A stretch of DNA of 38,249 bases from positions 1-38,249 of the forward strand of contig CABYCO010000011.1 of assembly GCA_902517495.1 (NCBI GenBank), read 5' to 3'. A model generated the notes under the pieces. It made no database searches, was not told where the DNA came from, and saw nothing but the letters and a program-made list of their open reading frames with translations. The position numbers and the translations under genes were made by a program. This document shows positions 25,460 to 33,401 of this stretch, piece after piece (the stretch's first letter is position 1; every line of letters starts with the position of its first letter). The stretch is from an uncultured Pelagibacteraceae bacterium. GTDB lineage: Bacteria; Pseudomonadota; Alphaproteobacteria; Pelagibacterales; Pelagibacteraceae.

Positions 25460-26592
25460 AGATTGTATATATAATAAATCATGCATCCTTCTTCGTTTCG
25501 CATAGAATCGAATTATTACTAAAAGCAAAAAAATTAATCAATGCTGAAGTATATTTAATTATAGGTAAAGCTGGAAGTAACAAAATGGAAAAACATGCGC
25601 TTAAGTATTTGAAAAAAAAAAAAGTAAAGTATTTTCAGACCTCATTTGTGAGTTCTTATAATGGCATAATAGCAGATATAAAGTCTTTATACCAGATATA
25701 CAAAATTTTAAAAAAAATAAAGCCAGATATTGTTCACTCTGCCTCTCCAAAAGCAAATTTTCTCACAGGCTTACTGTCTATTTTGTTAGACTCAAGGTTT
25801 TATATTTTCTCAGTTTCAGGCATGGGATATCTTTTTACCAAAAATAAAAAAAAAATGATCGAAGTAATTTTAAAAAATTTTTATAATTTATTATATTTTA
25901 TTTTAAAAAAAAAAAAAAATATTTGTTTCATACTTCAAAATAAAGCTGATTTTAATTATTTTAAAAATAAATTTGGGAAAGGTAAAATCGTTTTAATACC
26001 TAGTTCGGGTGTAGATCTAAAAAAATTTAAGTTTGAAAAAAAAAAAACTAATTTAGTTATAATGCCATCAAGAATCCTTTATGACAAAGGAGTTAGCGAA
26101 TATTTCAGGGCAGCCAAAATATTAAAGAAAAAATATAAAAATTGGACTTTCAAATTAATTGGAGCAGAGGACTATAATAATCCGACTTCTGTACCAGTCA
26201 GTGAACTAAATAATTGGCAAAGAAAGGGTTATATAAAGTGGGAAAGTTATAAAAATAACATTAGACAAATTTATCAAAATGCTTCAATTGTATGCTTGCC
26301 CTCTCACAGAGAAGGTTTTTCAAAAGTTATATTAGAAGCAGGTGCCGCAAGTTTGCCAATAGTAGCCTCAAAAATACCTGGGTGTCAGGAGGGAATCTTA
26401 GATGGAAAAACTGGATATTTATTTAAAGTTAAAGATCACAAAGATTTATCTTTAAAATTAGAAATACTAATTAAAAACAAGCAATTAAGATATAAGTTTG
26501 GTAAGAACGCACATAATTTTGTGAAAAAAAATTTTGAGGTATCGAAAATCAATAAAGATATTATAGATTTATATATAAAATGCTATGAGTAA
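25438..26592 (+). CDS. Glycosyltransferase family 4 protein rich in A-tracts
   Basis: A 384-residue GT-B glycosyltransferase. It starts at an ATG inside the end of the polymerase gene (22-nt overlap). FVSHRIELLLKAK near the start and HSASPKANFLTGLLS are features of the WbpH/PglA-like family 4 branch. SGVDLKKF is the domain-linking hallmark, and the complete E-x7-E motif EGFSKVILE is near residue 291. The gene carries four uninterrupted A-runs: 12 bases at 25612-25623, 10 at 25846-25855, 15 at 25905-25919 and 12 at 26036-26047. All encode lysine-rich surface patches. It overlaps the next gene by 8 nt. The donor sugar is unknown; related enzymes often add HexNAc. Confidence 0.88.
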   Translation: MLKAKNLKIVYIINHASFFVSHRIELLLKAKKLINAEVYLIIGKAGSNKMEKHALKYLKKKKVKYFQTSFVSSYNGIIADIKSLYQIYKILKKIKPDIVHSASPKANFLTGLLSILLDSRFYIFSVSGMGYLFTKNKKKMIEVILKNFYNLLYFILKKKKNICFILQNKADFNYFKNKFGKGKIVLIPSSGVDLKKFKFEKKKTNLVIMPSRILYDKGVSEYFRAAKILKKKYKNWTFKLIGAEDYNNPTSVPVSELNNWQRKGYIKWESYKNNIRQIYQNASIVCLPSHREGFSKVILEAGAASLPIVASKIPGCQEGILDGKTGYLFKVKDHKDLSLKLEILIKNKQLRYKFGKNAHNFVKKNFEVSKINKDIIDLYIKCYE

Positions 26593-27868
26593 AAAAAAAC
26601 TTATTTTAATTCAACTTAACGAAATTAATTTTCATATATTCAAAGAAAAATTAAAAGGTCTTACAAATTTCACAAAAGTGACAAACCTAAATAAATTAAA
26701 AACTTTTTCAGAAGAAAGTTATGATCTGTTGGAGCCCTGGATACAGTGGGTGTCAGTCTATACAGGTAAAGATGCTAAAAACCATAAAATATTTAGATTA
26801 GGAGACTATAGTTTTGACAATAAACAAATATTTAAATTATTAGAGGAGCAAAATTATAAAGTTGGCGCTATTTGCCCTATGAATGCTTATAATGATCTCG
26901 AGGATCCAAAATACTTTTTTCCTGACCCATGGTCAGATACACCCTCTGATGGAATTAAATTTTACTCAAAGTTATATAACACATTGTCTCATTTAGTTAA
27001 CAATAACTCACAAAACAAAATAACTTTTAAATCTTTCTTCATATTTTTATTTTATTTAATTTATTTTATGCAATTTAAAAATTTAACTAGTTATGTAAAA
27101 TTATTATTTGGTATTATTTTTTTAAAGAAAAGTTGGAACAAATCCTTAATCTTTGATTTATTTTTAAACGATTTTCATGTTTATAATTTAAAAAAATTTA
27201 ATCCAGATTTCTCAAGTATTTTTTTTAATGCTGGCGCACATATTCAACACCATTATTTTTTAAATATGGTAGGAAAATCTAATTTAAATCCAAAATGGTA
27301 TATTGATAGTAAAAAGGATCCCTCTCAGGATCTTTTTAAAATTTATGATAAAATTTTAGAGAATCATTTAGCTTTAGCAGATAAATATGATTTATTAGTA
27401 CTCACAGGCTTAAGTCAAGACCCATGCCTAAAACCATCAATTTATTACAGGTTAAAAGACCATAAAAAATTTTTTAGTAAATTTAATATAACTTTTAAAG
27501 AAATATTGCCCAGAATGACTAGAGATTTCACAATGATTTTTGAAAATAATGAACAAGCTAAATCTGCAGAAGAAAAAATTTCTAAATTCTTAACTTCAGA
27601 CGGAGAAAAATTATTTGGTACAATTGATAATAGAGGTAATTCTTTATTTATAACTTTAACTTATGCAAATGAAGTAAAAAAAGATGATAAATTTTTCTAT
27701 AATGATAAGTTAATTGACATTTATGATGATTTTGTTTTTGTAGCAATTAAAAATGGTATACATGACCAAAACGGATACTTATTTACCTCGATGAATGTTG
27801 ATCAAAATGCAGATAAAATTCATATAAAGGAGTCTTTTAATTTAATAAAAAATTACTTTAAAATTTAA
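26585..27868 (+). CDS. Alkaline-phosphatase-fold protein, type I phosphodiesterase-like
   Basis: A 427-residue protein resembling the type I phosphodiesterase/nucleotide pyrophosphatase branch of the alkaline phosphatase superfamily. It opens with a hydrophobic strand ILIQLNEIN (7-15), followed by EPWIQWVSVYTGK (50-62), where the nucleophile region would be, AHIQHHYF (218-225) with a likely metal-binding histidine group, and LVLTGLSQDP (271-280). The first metal site has Asn-Glu in place of the usual Asp-Gly, so it is a divergent branch. A hydrophobic stretch at about 150-180 could touch the membrane. I recall similar proteins in other polysaccharide loci, but their activity is not known to me. 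It may transfer or remove a phosphate-linked group on the glycan. Confidence 0.6.
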   Translation: MSKKKLILIQLNEINFHIFKEKLKGLTNFTKVTNLNKLKTFSEESYDLLEPWIQWVSVYTGKDAKNHKIFRLGDYSFDNKQIFKLLEEQNYKVGAICPMNAYNDLEDPKYFFPDPWSDTPSDGIKFYSKLYNTLSHLVNNNSQNKITFKSFFIFLFYLIYFMQFKNLTSYVKLLFGIIFLKKSWNKSLIFDLFLNDFHVYNLKKFNPDFSSIFFNAGAHIQHHYFLNMVGKSNLNPKWYIDSKKDPSQDLFKIYDKILENHLALADKYDLLVLTGLSQDPCLKPSIYYRLKDHKKFFSKFNITFKEILPRMTRDFTMIFENNEQAKSAEEKISKFLTSDGEKLFGTIDNRGNSLFITLTYANEVKKDDKFFYNDKLIDIYDDFVFVAIKNGIHDQNGYLFTSMNVDQNADKIHIKESFNLIKNYFKI

Positions 27869-27871
27869 AAA

Positions 27872-29101
27872 ATGAAAAAAATTTGTATTGGAGTAATAGG
27901 ACTAGGTTATGTTGGCCTACCTCTCTCCATATCTTTACAAAAACACTTTGAAGTATATGCTTATGATAAAGATAAATCTAAAATTAATGAATTAAACAAT
28001 AATCATGACAGAAATGGACAATTTTCAAAAAGAGAATTAAAAAATTGTAAAAAAATAAAATTTTTTGAAGACATAATGTCTTTAAAAAAATGTAATACAT
28101 ATATAATTGCTGTGCCAACACCAGTTGGAAGAAAAAATAAGCCAAATTTAATTTTACTCAAAACTGCAACTAAAAATGTATCTAGAGTTCTTTCTCAGAA
28201 TGATACAATAATATATGAGTCTACAGTATATCCTGGAGTAACCGAGGATGTATGTGTTCCAATTATCGAAAAGATTTCTAAATTGAAATTAAATCATGGT
28301 TTTTATTGTGGATATTCACCTGAAAGAATTAATCCTGGAGATAAAAAAAATACTATAGAAAATATTATTAAAATTACCTCAGGATCCAATCTGAAAACTT
28401 TAAATTTTGTAGATAAAATTTATAGAAAAATAAGCAAAGTTGGCACTTACAAAGCTAAGAGTATTAAAATTGCAGAAGCAGCTAAAGTAATAGAAAATGC
28501 ACAAAGAGACATCAATATTGCTTTTATAAATGAAATAAAAATAATTTTTGATAAATTGAATCTTGATATATTTGAAGTCTTAAAAGCATCAAGAACAAAG
28601 TGGAATTTTTTAAATTTTTCCCCAGGTTTAGTTGGAGGCCATTGTATTGGTGTGGATCCTTACTATCTATCTTATATTGCGGAAAAAAATAATCATAATC
28701 CAAAAGTAATTTTATCTGGAAGAGAAATTAATGATAAAATGTCTAAATACGAAGCAAAAAGATTTTTAAAAAAAATAAAACAACCTAGAAGTTCTAAAAT
28801 ATTAGTTATGGGAGCTACATTTAAAGAGGACTGCAAAGATTTAAGAAATAGCAAGGCTGTTGAATTGATCAAATATTTAGCGAAAAACAATCCAAATATT
28901 TATGTATTTGATCCAGTTGCAAATCCTAAAGATCTAAAGAAGATATTAAAAAATAATATTTTATATTCGACAAAAGGTATGAAATTTGAGGGTATTTTTT
29001 TAGCAGTGAAGCATAACTATTTTATTAAGATGGGTATGACAAATATAAAAAAATTGTGTAATGAAAACGGATATATTTATGATTTTAAAAAAATATTTTA
29101 A
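27872..29101 (+). CDS. UDP-N-acetyl-D-hexosamine 6-dehydrogenase (WbpO/TviB/WbpA type)
   Basis: This enzyme oxidises UDP-GlcNAc or UDP-GalNAc to the uronic acid using two NAD+. Features: Rossmann motif GVIGLGYVGLP (7-17), AVPTPVG (80-86), YESTVYPGVTE (115-125), YSPERINPGD (148-157), ENAQRDINIAFINE (208-221) and GGHCIGVDPYYL (255-266) with catalytic Cys258. The INPGDKKNT wording matches the WbpO/VipA (UDP-GalNAc) branch better than UDP-glucose dehydrogenase. The length of 409 is normal. It is 3 nt behind the phosphatase-like gene, and its end overlaps the oxygenase gene. Together with AsnB it could give a hexosaminuronamide. The exact substrate is inferred. Confidence 0.9.
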   Translation: MKKICIGVIGLGYVGLPLSISLQKHFEVYAYDKDKSKINELNNNHDRNGQFSKRELKNCKKIKFFEDIMSLKKCNTYIIAVPTPVGRKNKPNLILLKTATKNVSRVLSQNDTIIYESTVYPGVTEDVCVPIIEKISKLKLNHGFYCGYSPERINPGDKKNTIENIIKITSGSNLKTLNFVDKIYRKISKVGTYKAKSIKIAEAAKVIENAQRDINIAFINEIKIIFDKLNLDIFEVLKASRTKWNFLNFSPGLVGGHCIGVDPYYLSYIAEKNNHNPKVILSGREINDKMSKYEAKRFLKKIKQPRSSKILVMGATFKEDCKDLRNSKAVELIKYLAKNNPNIYVFDPVANPKDLKKILKNNILYSTKGMKFEGIFLAVKHNYFIKMGMTNIKKLCNENGYIYDFKKIF

Positions 29102-29828
29102 AAAAAATTTATTTATAGAATTTGTATCAAATATATACTGCTTTTTTTCATCAAATATTGAAAATATTTTTTTTAGAAAAAATATTGTTAATAAAAAATT
29201 ATTAATTGATGGTTTTAATATGTATTTTAATATCCACGATTTTGAGATTAAAAAATTCAAAACAGAAAAAATTAATTCTAATAAATATTTATCAAAATTT
29301 ATTTTTAGTGAAAAAGATATAAGAGATATTATTTATCAAATATTTGTAAAAAATGATTTATGTAACCTAATTTATTCTGAAACTGGATACAAATATTCAA
29401 TAGATTTTTGTACAGCTTATGAGACAAGACATATTGATATGGATGACCAGAAATATAGATGGTTTGCAAATCACTGGCATAGAGATAAACCATTTTCTAA
29501 AAATACTCTTAAAATTATAATTCCAATGGAGACAATAACGGAGTCCCATGGTGGGATTGAAATCAAAAAAAAAAAAAATGATGTCGATTTTTTTAAAATG
29601 GTGTCAAAAACACGGGATTTATTAGCCTTCTTTCCTAATAGATGTTATCACAAAGCCGGAAATCCTGACAGTAAACTAATAAGAAAACAAATTATGTTTC
29701 AATTAAACCCCTCAAATGAATGGAAAATGAATGAAAAAATTTCTAACAGACAATATTTTACTGAACCAAAATTTCCTTTATTAACCTATTTATTTGACAA
29801 GAAAAAAAAACTTAACGAGCTAATTTGA
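29061..29828 (+). CDS. Putative 2-oxoglutarate/Fe(II)-dependent oxygenase (PhyH-like)
   Basis: A 255-residue protein with the facial-triad pattern of non-haem iron dioxygenases: His140 and Asp142 (HWHRD), a distal His197 (CYHKAG) and Arg208 (IRKQIMFQL) for 2-oxoglutarate. Strand-like IIIPMETIT and HGGIEI stretches between them fit a double-stranded beta-helix of the phytanoyl-CoA hydroxylase kind. It probably hydroxylates or otherwise oxidises a sugar or lipid part of the glycan. The start is uncertain: ATG at 29061 overlaps the dehydrogenase by 41 nt and ATG at 29079 by 23 nt. A 14-base A-tract lies at 29565-29578 between the two halves of the core. Confidence 0.68.
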   Translation: MKTDIFMILKKYFKKNLFIEFVSNIYCFFSSNIENIFFRKNIVNKKLLIDGFNMYFNIHDFEIKKFKTEKINSNKYLSKFIFSEKDIRDIIYQIFVKNDLCNLIYSETGYKYSIDFCTAYETRHIDMDDQKYRWFANHWHRDKPFSKNTLKIIIPMETITESHGGIEIKKKKNDVDFFKMVSKTRDLLAFFPNRCYHKAGNPDSKLIRKQIMFQLNPSNEWKMNEKISNRQYFTEPKFPLLTYLFDKKKKLNELI

Positions 29829-29835
29829 AAATTTT

Positions 29836-31104
29836 ATGAATAATTATTTAATAAACTTAGCAAGTTTATTAATTGCGTCTATACCCTTACTGTTGATGAC
29901 AGGACCTCTTCTTCCAGAGTTATCATTATTTTTCTTAATAATTCTTTTTTTTTATTTAAGTTCTTATAAAGAAAAAAAAATATTTTTTACAAGTTTATAC
30001 TTTAAAATTTTTATAATATTTTGGGCAATTTTAATTTTAATATCCTTAATCAATTTAAATTTAACAAGCTTTTACAAAAGTCTCTCTTATCTAAGATTTG
30101 GTTTATTCTTTATTTCAATTCAGTATTTCGTAACTAAAAATGATAAAATTTATAAATATATATTTATTTCACTCTCCGCCATCATCACTTTTCTATTTAT
30201 AGACGGAATGCATCAATTTATTTATAAAATTAACCTTTTTGATATAGTATCAATTGATCATCCAAGAATATCAAGTGTATTTGGCGAAGAACTTGTTATG
30301 GGAAGCTTCACCACAAGATTTTTACCAATTTTTTTATCATGCTACTATTTTTATTATAGCAAAGTAACAAATCTCAAATTTTTTACATTTCTATTGTTTA
30401 TATTTTCTATAGTAATTATAACGATATCTGGGGAGAGAATGTCTTTAATATTTGGGATTTTTGTTAGTGTTTACTCTTTCATATTTATTATTGATAAATC
30501 AAAATTAAATATTTTTATTTCATCTATTTTAATATTATCTTTATCACTAATTATATTTATAAATAAAGATCTAAAAAATAGGATAATTAATCAGACCTTC
30601 GATGAAATGGGTTTGTCTGATGACAAAAGTTATCAAAAAAATTTTGCAGTTGAGGATCCCATTTTTAATGGGATATATTTTGTTTCCCCAGCACATCAAT
30701 CTTACTACAAAACTGCATTTAATATGTTCAAGGATAAACCATTTACAGGCCATGGTTTAAAATCTTTTAGAATAAAATGTCTTGATAAAAAATACAGTGT
30801 GAATAAAGAAAGTTGCTCAACTCATCCTCATAATACATATATTCAGTTATTAGCTGAGACGGGTATTTTTACATTTATAATAGTTTTTTCAATTTTTTTA
30901 ATACTTGTGAAGAATTTAATTTTAAACTTGTTTAACAAAAAATTTATAAATAAATATGAACTATGCTTAATGTGTGCAGTTTTAATTACTATTTGGCCTC
31001 TAGCCACAACTGGAAGTTTTTATAATAATTGGCTCTCAATTATTTATTTTTTTCCTTTGGGTTTATTTAAAAATAAAATAGTAAATATCAAAGTAGATAG
31101 ATAA
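29836..31104 (+). CDS. O-antigen ligase/polymerase family protein (Wzy_C)
   Basis: A 422-residue membrane protein with about ten to twelve hydrophobic segments. The large periplasmic loop carries the Wzy_C family marks PFTGHGLKSFR (302-312) and STHPHNTYIQLLAETG (328-343), including the HPHN group at 330-333. SGER at 198-201 provides the conserved arginine seen in WaaL-type ligases. The family includes both ligases that attach the glycan to lipid A-core and polymerases. Because a second polymerase-like protein is encoded earlier in the operon, a ligase role is reasonable but not certain. It is 7 nt behind the oxygenase gene and 1 nt ahead of the wecA-like gene. Confidence 0.86.
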   Translation: MNNYLINLASLLIASIPLLLMTGPLLPELSLFFLIILFFYLSSYKEKKIFFTSLYFKIFIIFWAILILISLINLNLTSFYKSLSYLRFGLFFISIQYFVTKNDKIYKYIFISLSAIITFLFIDGMHQFIYKINLFDIVSIDHPRISSVFGEELVMGSFTTRFLPIFLSCYYFYYSKVTNLKFFTFLLFIFSIVIITISGERMSLIFGIFVSVYSFIFIIDKSKLNIFISSILILSLSLIIFINKDLKNRIINQTFDEMGLSDDKSYQKNFAVEDPIFNGIYFVSPAHQSYYKTAFNMFKDKPFTGHGLKSFRIKCLDKKYSVNKESCSTHPHNTYIQLLAETGIFTFIIVFSIFLILVKNLILNLFNKKFINKYELCLMCAVLITIWPLATTGSFYNNWLSIIYFFPLGLFKNKIVNIKVDR

Positions 31105-31105
31105 A

Positions 31106-32146
31106 ATGGTTAACTATTTTTTTTTCTTTTTGATTATATTTTTTATCAATTTTTTATTATTTTATAACACTGAAATCATTGCAAAAAAATTAAATATTTT
31201 TGATAAACCATCTAAAATAAAACATCAAAAAATAAAAGTACCATCAATAGGAGGTTTGTACTTATTCATAAATTTAATTTTAGCAATTTTATATTTTTCT
31301 TTTATTGATTTTAGAATATTTGCAGATACTTATTTTATATATGACTTAAAACAGCTATTAATTTTTTTAATTTTATTAATCTCCATTTTTTTAATAGGGT
31401 TGTATGATGATAAATATAATCTTTATGCAAATACAAAATTAGTATTTTTAATACCATTATTATTTTTAATTGTTTATGTAGATGAGGGATTAAAGGTTGA
31501 TACCTTATCATTCACTTTTAATTCTTTTGAATTAACTCTTAATAGAACATCAACTATTTTTTCTGTTCTGTGTTTGTTAGCTTATTTGAATTGTATAAAT
31601 ATGTTTGATGGTATCAACTTACAGACTTCATTGAATGTAATCTTGATTTTGCTTATTTTTCAAATATCTATTAATAGATTTGATCCTCTTCTGTTTACAA
31701 TTATTTTATTCTTGTTACATTTTTCCTATTACAACTATAAATCAAAAATATTTTTAGGAGATAGTGGGACACTGGTACTAGCTTTTTTATTAGGTTACAT
31801 ACTGATAAAATCCCACAATATTCTTTTTATAAAAAGTGATATAATATTTTCTTTCACAATTTTTCCAGTTATGGACATGATAAGATTAACATTTAAGAGG
31901 ATAATTAAAGGGAAACATCCATTTGTTGGTGATAATGATCACATTCACCACAGATTAATGAGAAAAAAGAATCTAAGATTTGCAATTCTAACGACTTTTA
32001 TTTCGATTGGGATACCATTAGTGATTAATGTAATTACAGAATATAAGTACTCAATTTATTTAATCACATTATCATTCATATTTTATATTTTTATAATAAT
32101 ATTCACCAGTGATAAAAAAAATAATTTATCTATTTTCAAGCAATAA
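31106..32146 (+). CDS. WecA/MraY-family undecaprenyl-phosphate sugar-1-phosphate transferase
   Basis: The initiating transferase, which moves a HexNAc-1-phosphate (or similar) from UDP to undecaprenyl phosphate on the cytoplasmic side of the membrane. 346 residues with about ten membrane segments. Family motifs are PSIGGLYLF (46-54), LYDDK (99-103, the Asp pair), NMFDGIN (165-171), FLGDSG (216-221) and HPFVGDNDHIHHRL (271-284), the last being typical of the WecA branch. It is followed by the flippase gene with a 38-nt overlap. With the flippase, polymerase and ligase it completes a Wzx/Wzy-type pathway. Confidence 0.92.
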   Translation: MVNYFFFFLIIFFINFLLFYNTEIIAKKLNIFDKPSKIKHQKIKVPSIGGLYLFINLILAILYFSFIDFRIFADTYFIYDLKQLLIFLILLISIFLIGLYDDKYNLYANTKLVFLIPLLFLIVYVDEGLKVDTLSFTFNSFELTLNRTSTIFSVLCLLAYLNCINMFDGINLQTSLNVILILLIFQISINRFDPLLFTIILFLLHFSYYNYKSKIFLGDSGTLVLAFLLGYILIKSHNILFIKSDIIFSFTIFPVMDMIRLTFKRIIKGKHPFVGDNDHIHHRLMRKKNLRFAILTTFISIGIPLVINVITEYKYSIYLITLSFIFYIFIIIFTSDKKNNLSIFKQ

Positions 32147-33401
32147 AAGTTATTATTATGTTTTGGTAGGACTTTTTGCTTCAGCAATATTATCTTTTTC
32201 TTCCAACGTATTACTAGCTAGAAATTTTAAACCCGAGGAATATGGTCTATTTTTTTCATTGCTAACTTTAGCTATGTTATTTGCAAATTTAAATGTATCT
32301 GGAATTCCGCTTTATTTACAGGATCTAATAAGTAAAAATATATTTAAAAAAAACTCATATTATGGAAAGATTTTATTATTAATAATTTTATTATTTTCTG
32401 CCATTTATTATTCGTTTTATTTTTTATGGATTTTTTATGGTCCAAACGACAACTTGAATATTTTAATATTATATATTTTTTCTTTTTTAATCATCTTTCA
32501 ACCATTTATCGAAATGTCAAAAGCATTGCTCCAAATTGACTCTCAATTTAAAAAATTATCAATTCTTAATTTTTTGATAAATTTATTAAGATTTTTATTA
32601 CTAATTTTCTTAGTTTTATATTTTTCAAAATTTTTAAATTTATTAAACGTGAGCTATGTTTTTGTAGCTTCAACTGTAATTCCATTCTTTATTTCTATTT
32701 ATATTTTTTTTAATTATTTTAATATTAATTTATCAAATTTTTTTAAGTTTGAAAAAAATATTTTAAGAAGTTTAAAAAATTCATTAATTAATATTAAATT
32801 TTATTTTTCTAGTAATATTCTTTATTTTATCTTCATCAGTACAGATATATTAGTTATAAAATATTTTTTGTCAGATTTTCATGCAGGTATTTTCTTTGCT
32901 TCATTTTCAATTATTCTGGGTATGCAGTTGTTTAGTGAAGCAACAGTCAGAACATTTTCATACCAGTACTTCAAAAAAAGTAAATTTAACAAAAATAAAT
33001 TAAAAATTTTTCTTAAAAAAAATATTTTATTCTTACTCAATATTTCAATTCCCATGTGTATATTTGTATTTTTTTTTTCAGAATTGATAATAAATATTTT
33101 ATATGGAGAAAATTATAAATACTCTTCTAAAATTTTAAAAATATTAATTTTTATTATACCTCTTAAGCTTATAGCAACGAATCTATCTTTATTAGTTATT
33201 ACGATTAAAAAATCATTATATAATACAGTCGCAATGTTGATAATTACATCATTTAAAATACCCCTAATGATTTTATTAATTTCATTTTTTGATTTAATAG
33301 GAGCTGTATTTAGTTTAATAATAATTGAGATATTTTATTTGATTATATTGAATTTTATAATTAACAAATATTTTTTTTTAAAAAGAACAATATATGGATA
33401 A
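32109..33401 (+). CDS. Wzx-like polysaccharide flippase
   Basis: A 430-residue protein with about twelve hydrophobic segments evenly spaced over its length, the layout of MOP-superfamily (PST/Wzx) flippases. The N-terminal part has the typical short amphipathic start, SNVLLARNFKPEEYGLFFSL (31-50), which matches the first helix pair of RfbX/Wzx, and a later segment with ISTDILVIKYFLS. It moves undecaprenyl-linked repeat units to the periplasm. The best start is GTG at 32109, which overlaps the wecA-like gene by 38 nt. A later TTG start (about residue 19) would cut into the first helix. It overlaps the next gene by 8 nt. Confidence 0.87.
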   Translation: MIKKIIYLFSSNKSYYYVLVGLFASAILSFSSNVLLARNFKPEEYGLFFSLLTLAMLFANLNVSGIPLYLQDLISKNIFKKNSYYGKILLLIILLFSAIYYSFYFLWIFYGPNDNLNILILYIFSFLIIFQPFIEMSKALLQIDSQFKKLSILNFLINLLRFLLLIFLVLYFSKFLNLLNVSYVFVASTVIPFFISIYIFFNYFNINLSNFFKFEKNILRSLKNSLINIKFYFSSNILYFIFISTDILVIKYFLSDFHAGIFFASFSIILGMQLFSEATVRTFSYQYFKKSKFNKNKLKIFLKKNILFLLNISIPMCIFVFFFSELIINILYGENYKYSSKILKILIFIIPLKLIATNLSLLVITIKKSLYNTVAMLIITSFKIPLMILLISFFDLIGAVFSLIIIEIFYLIILNFIINKYFFLKRTIYG

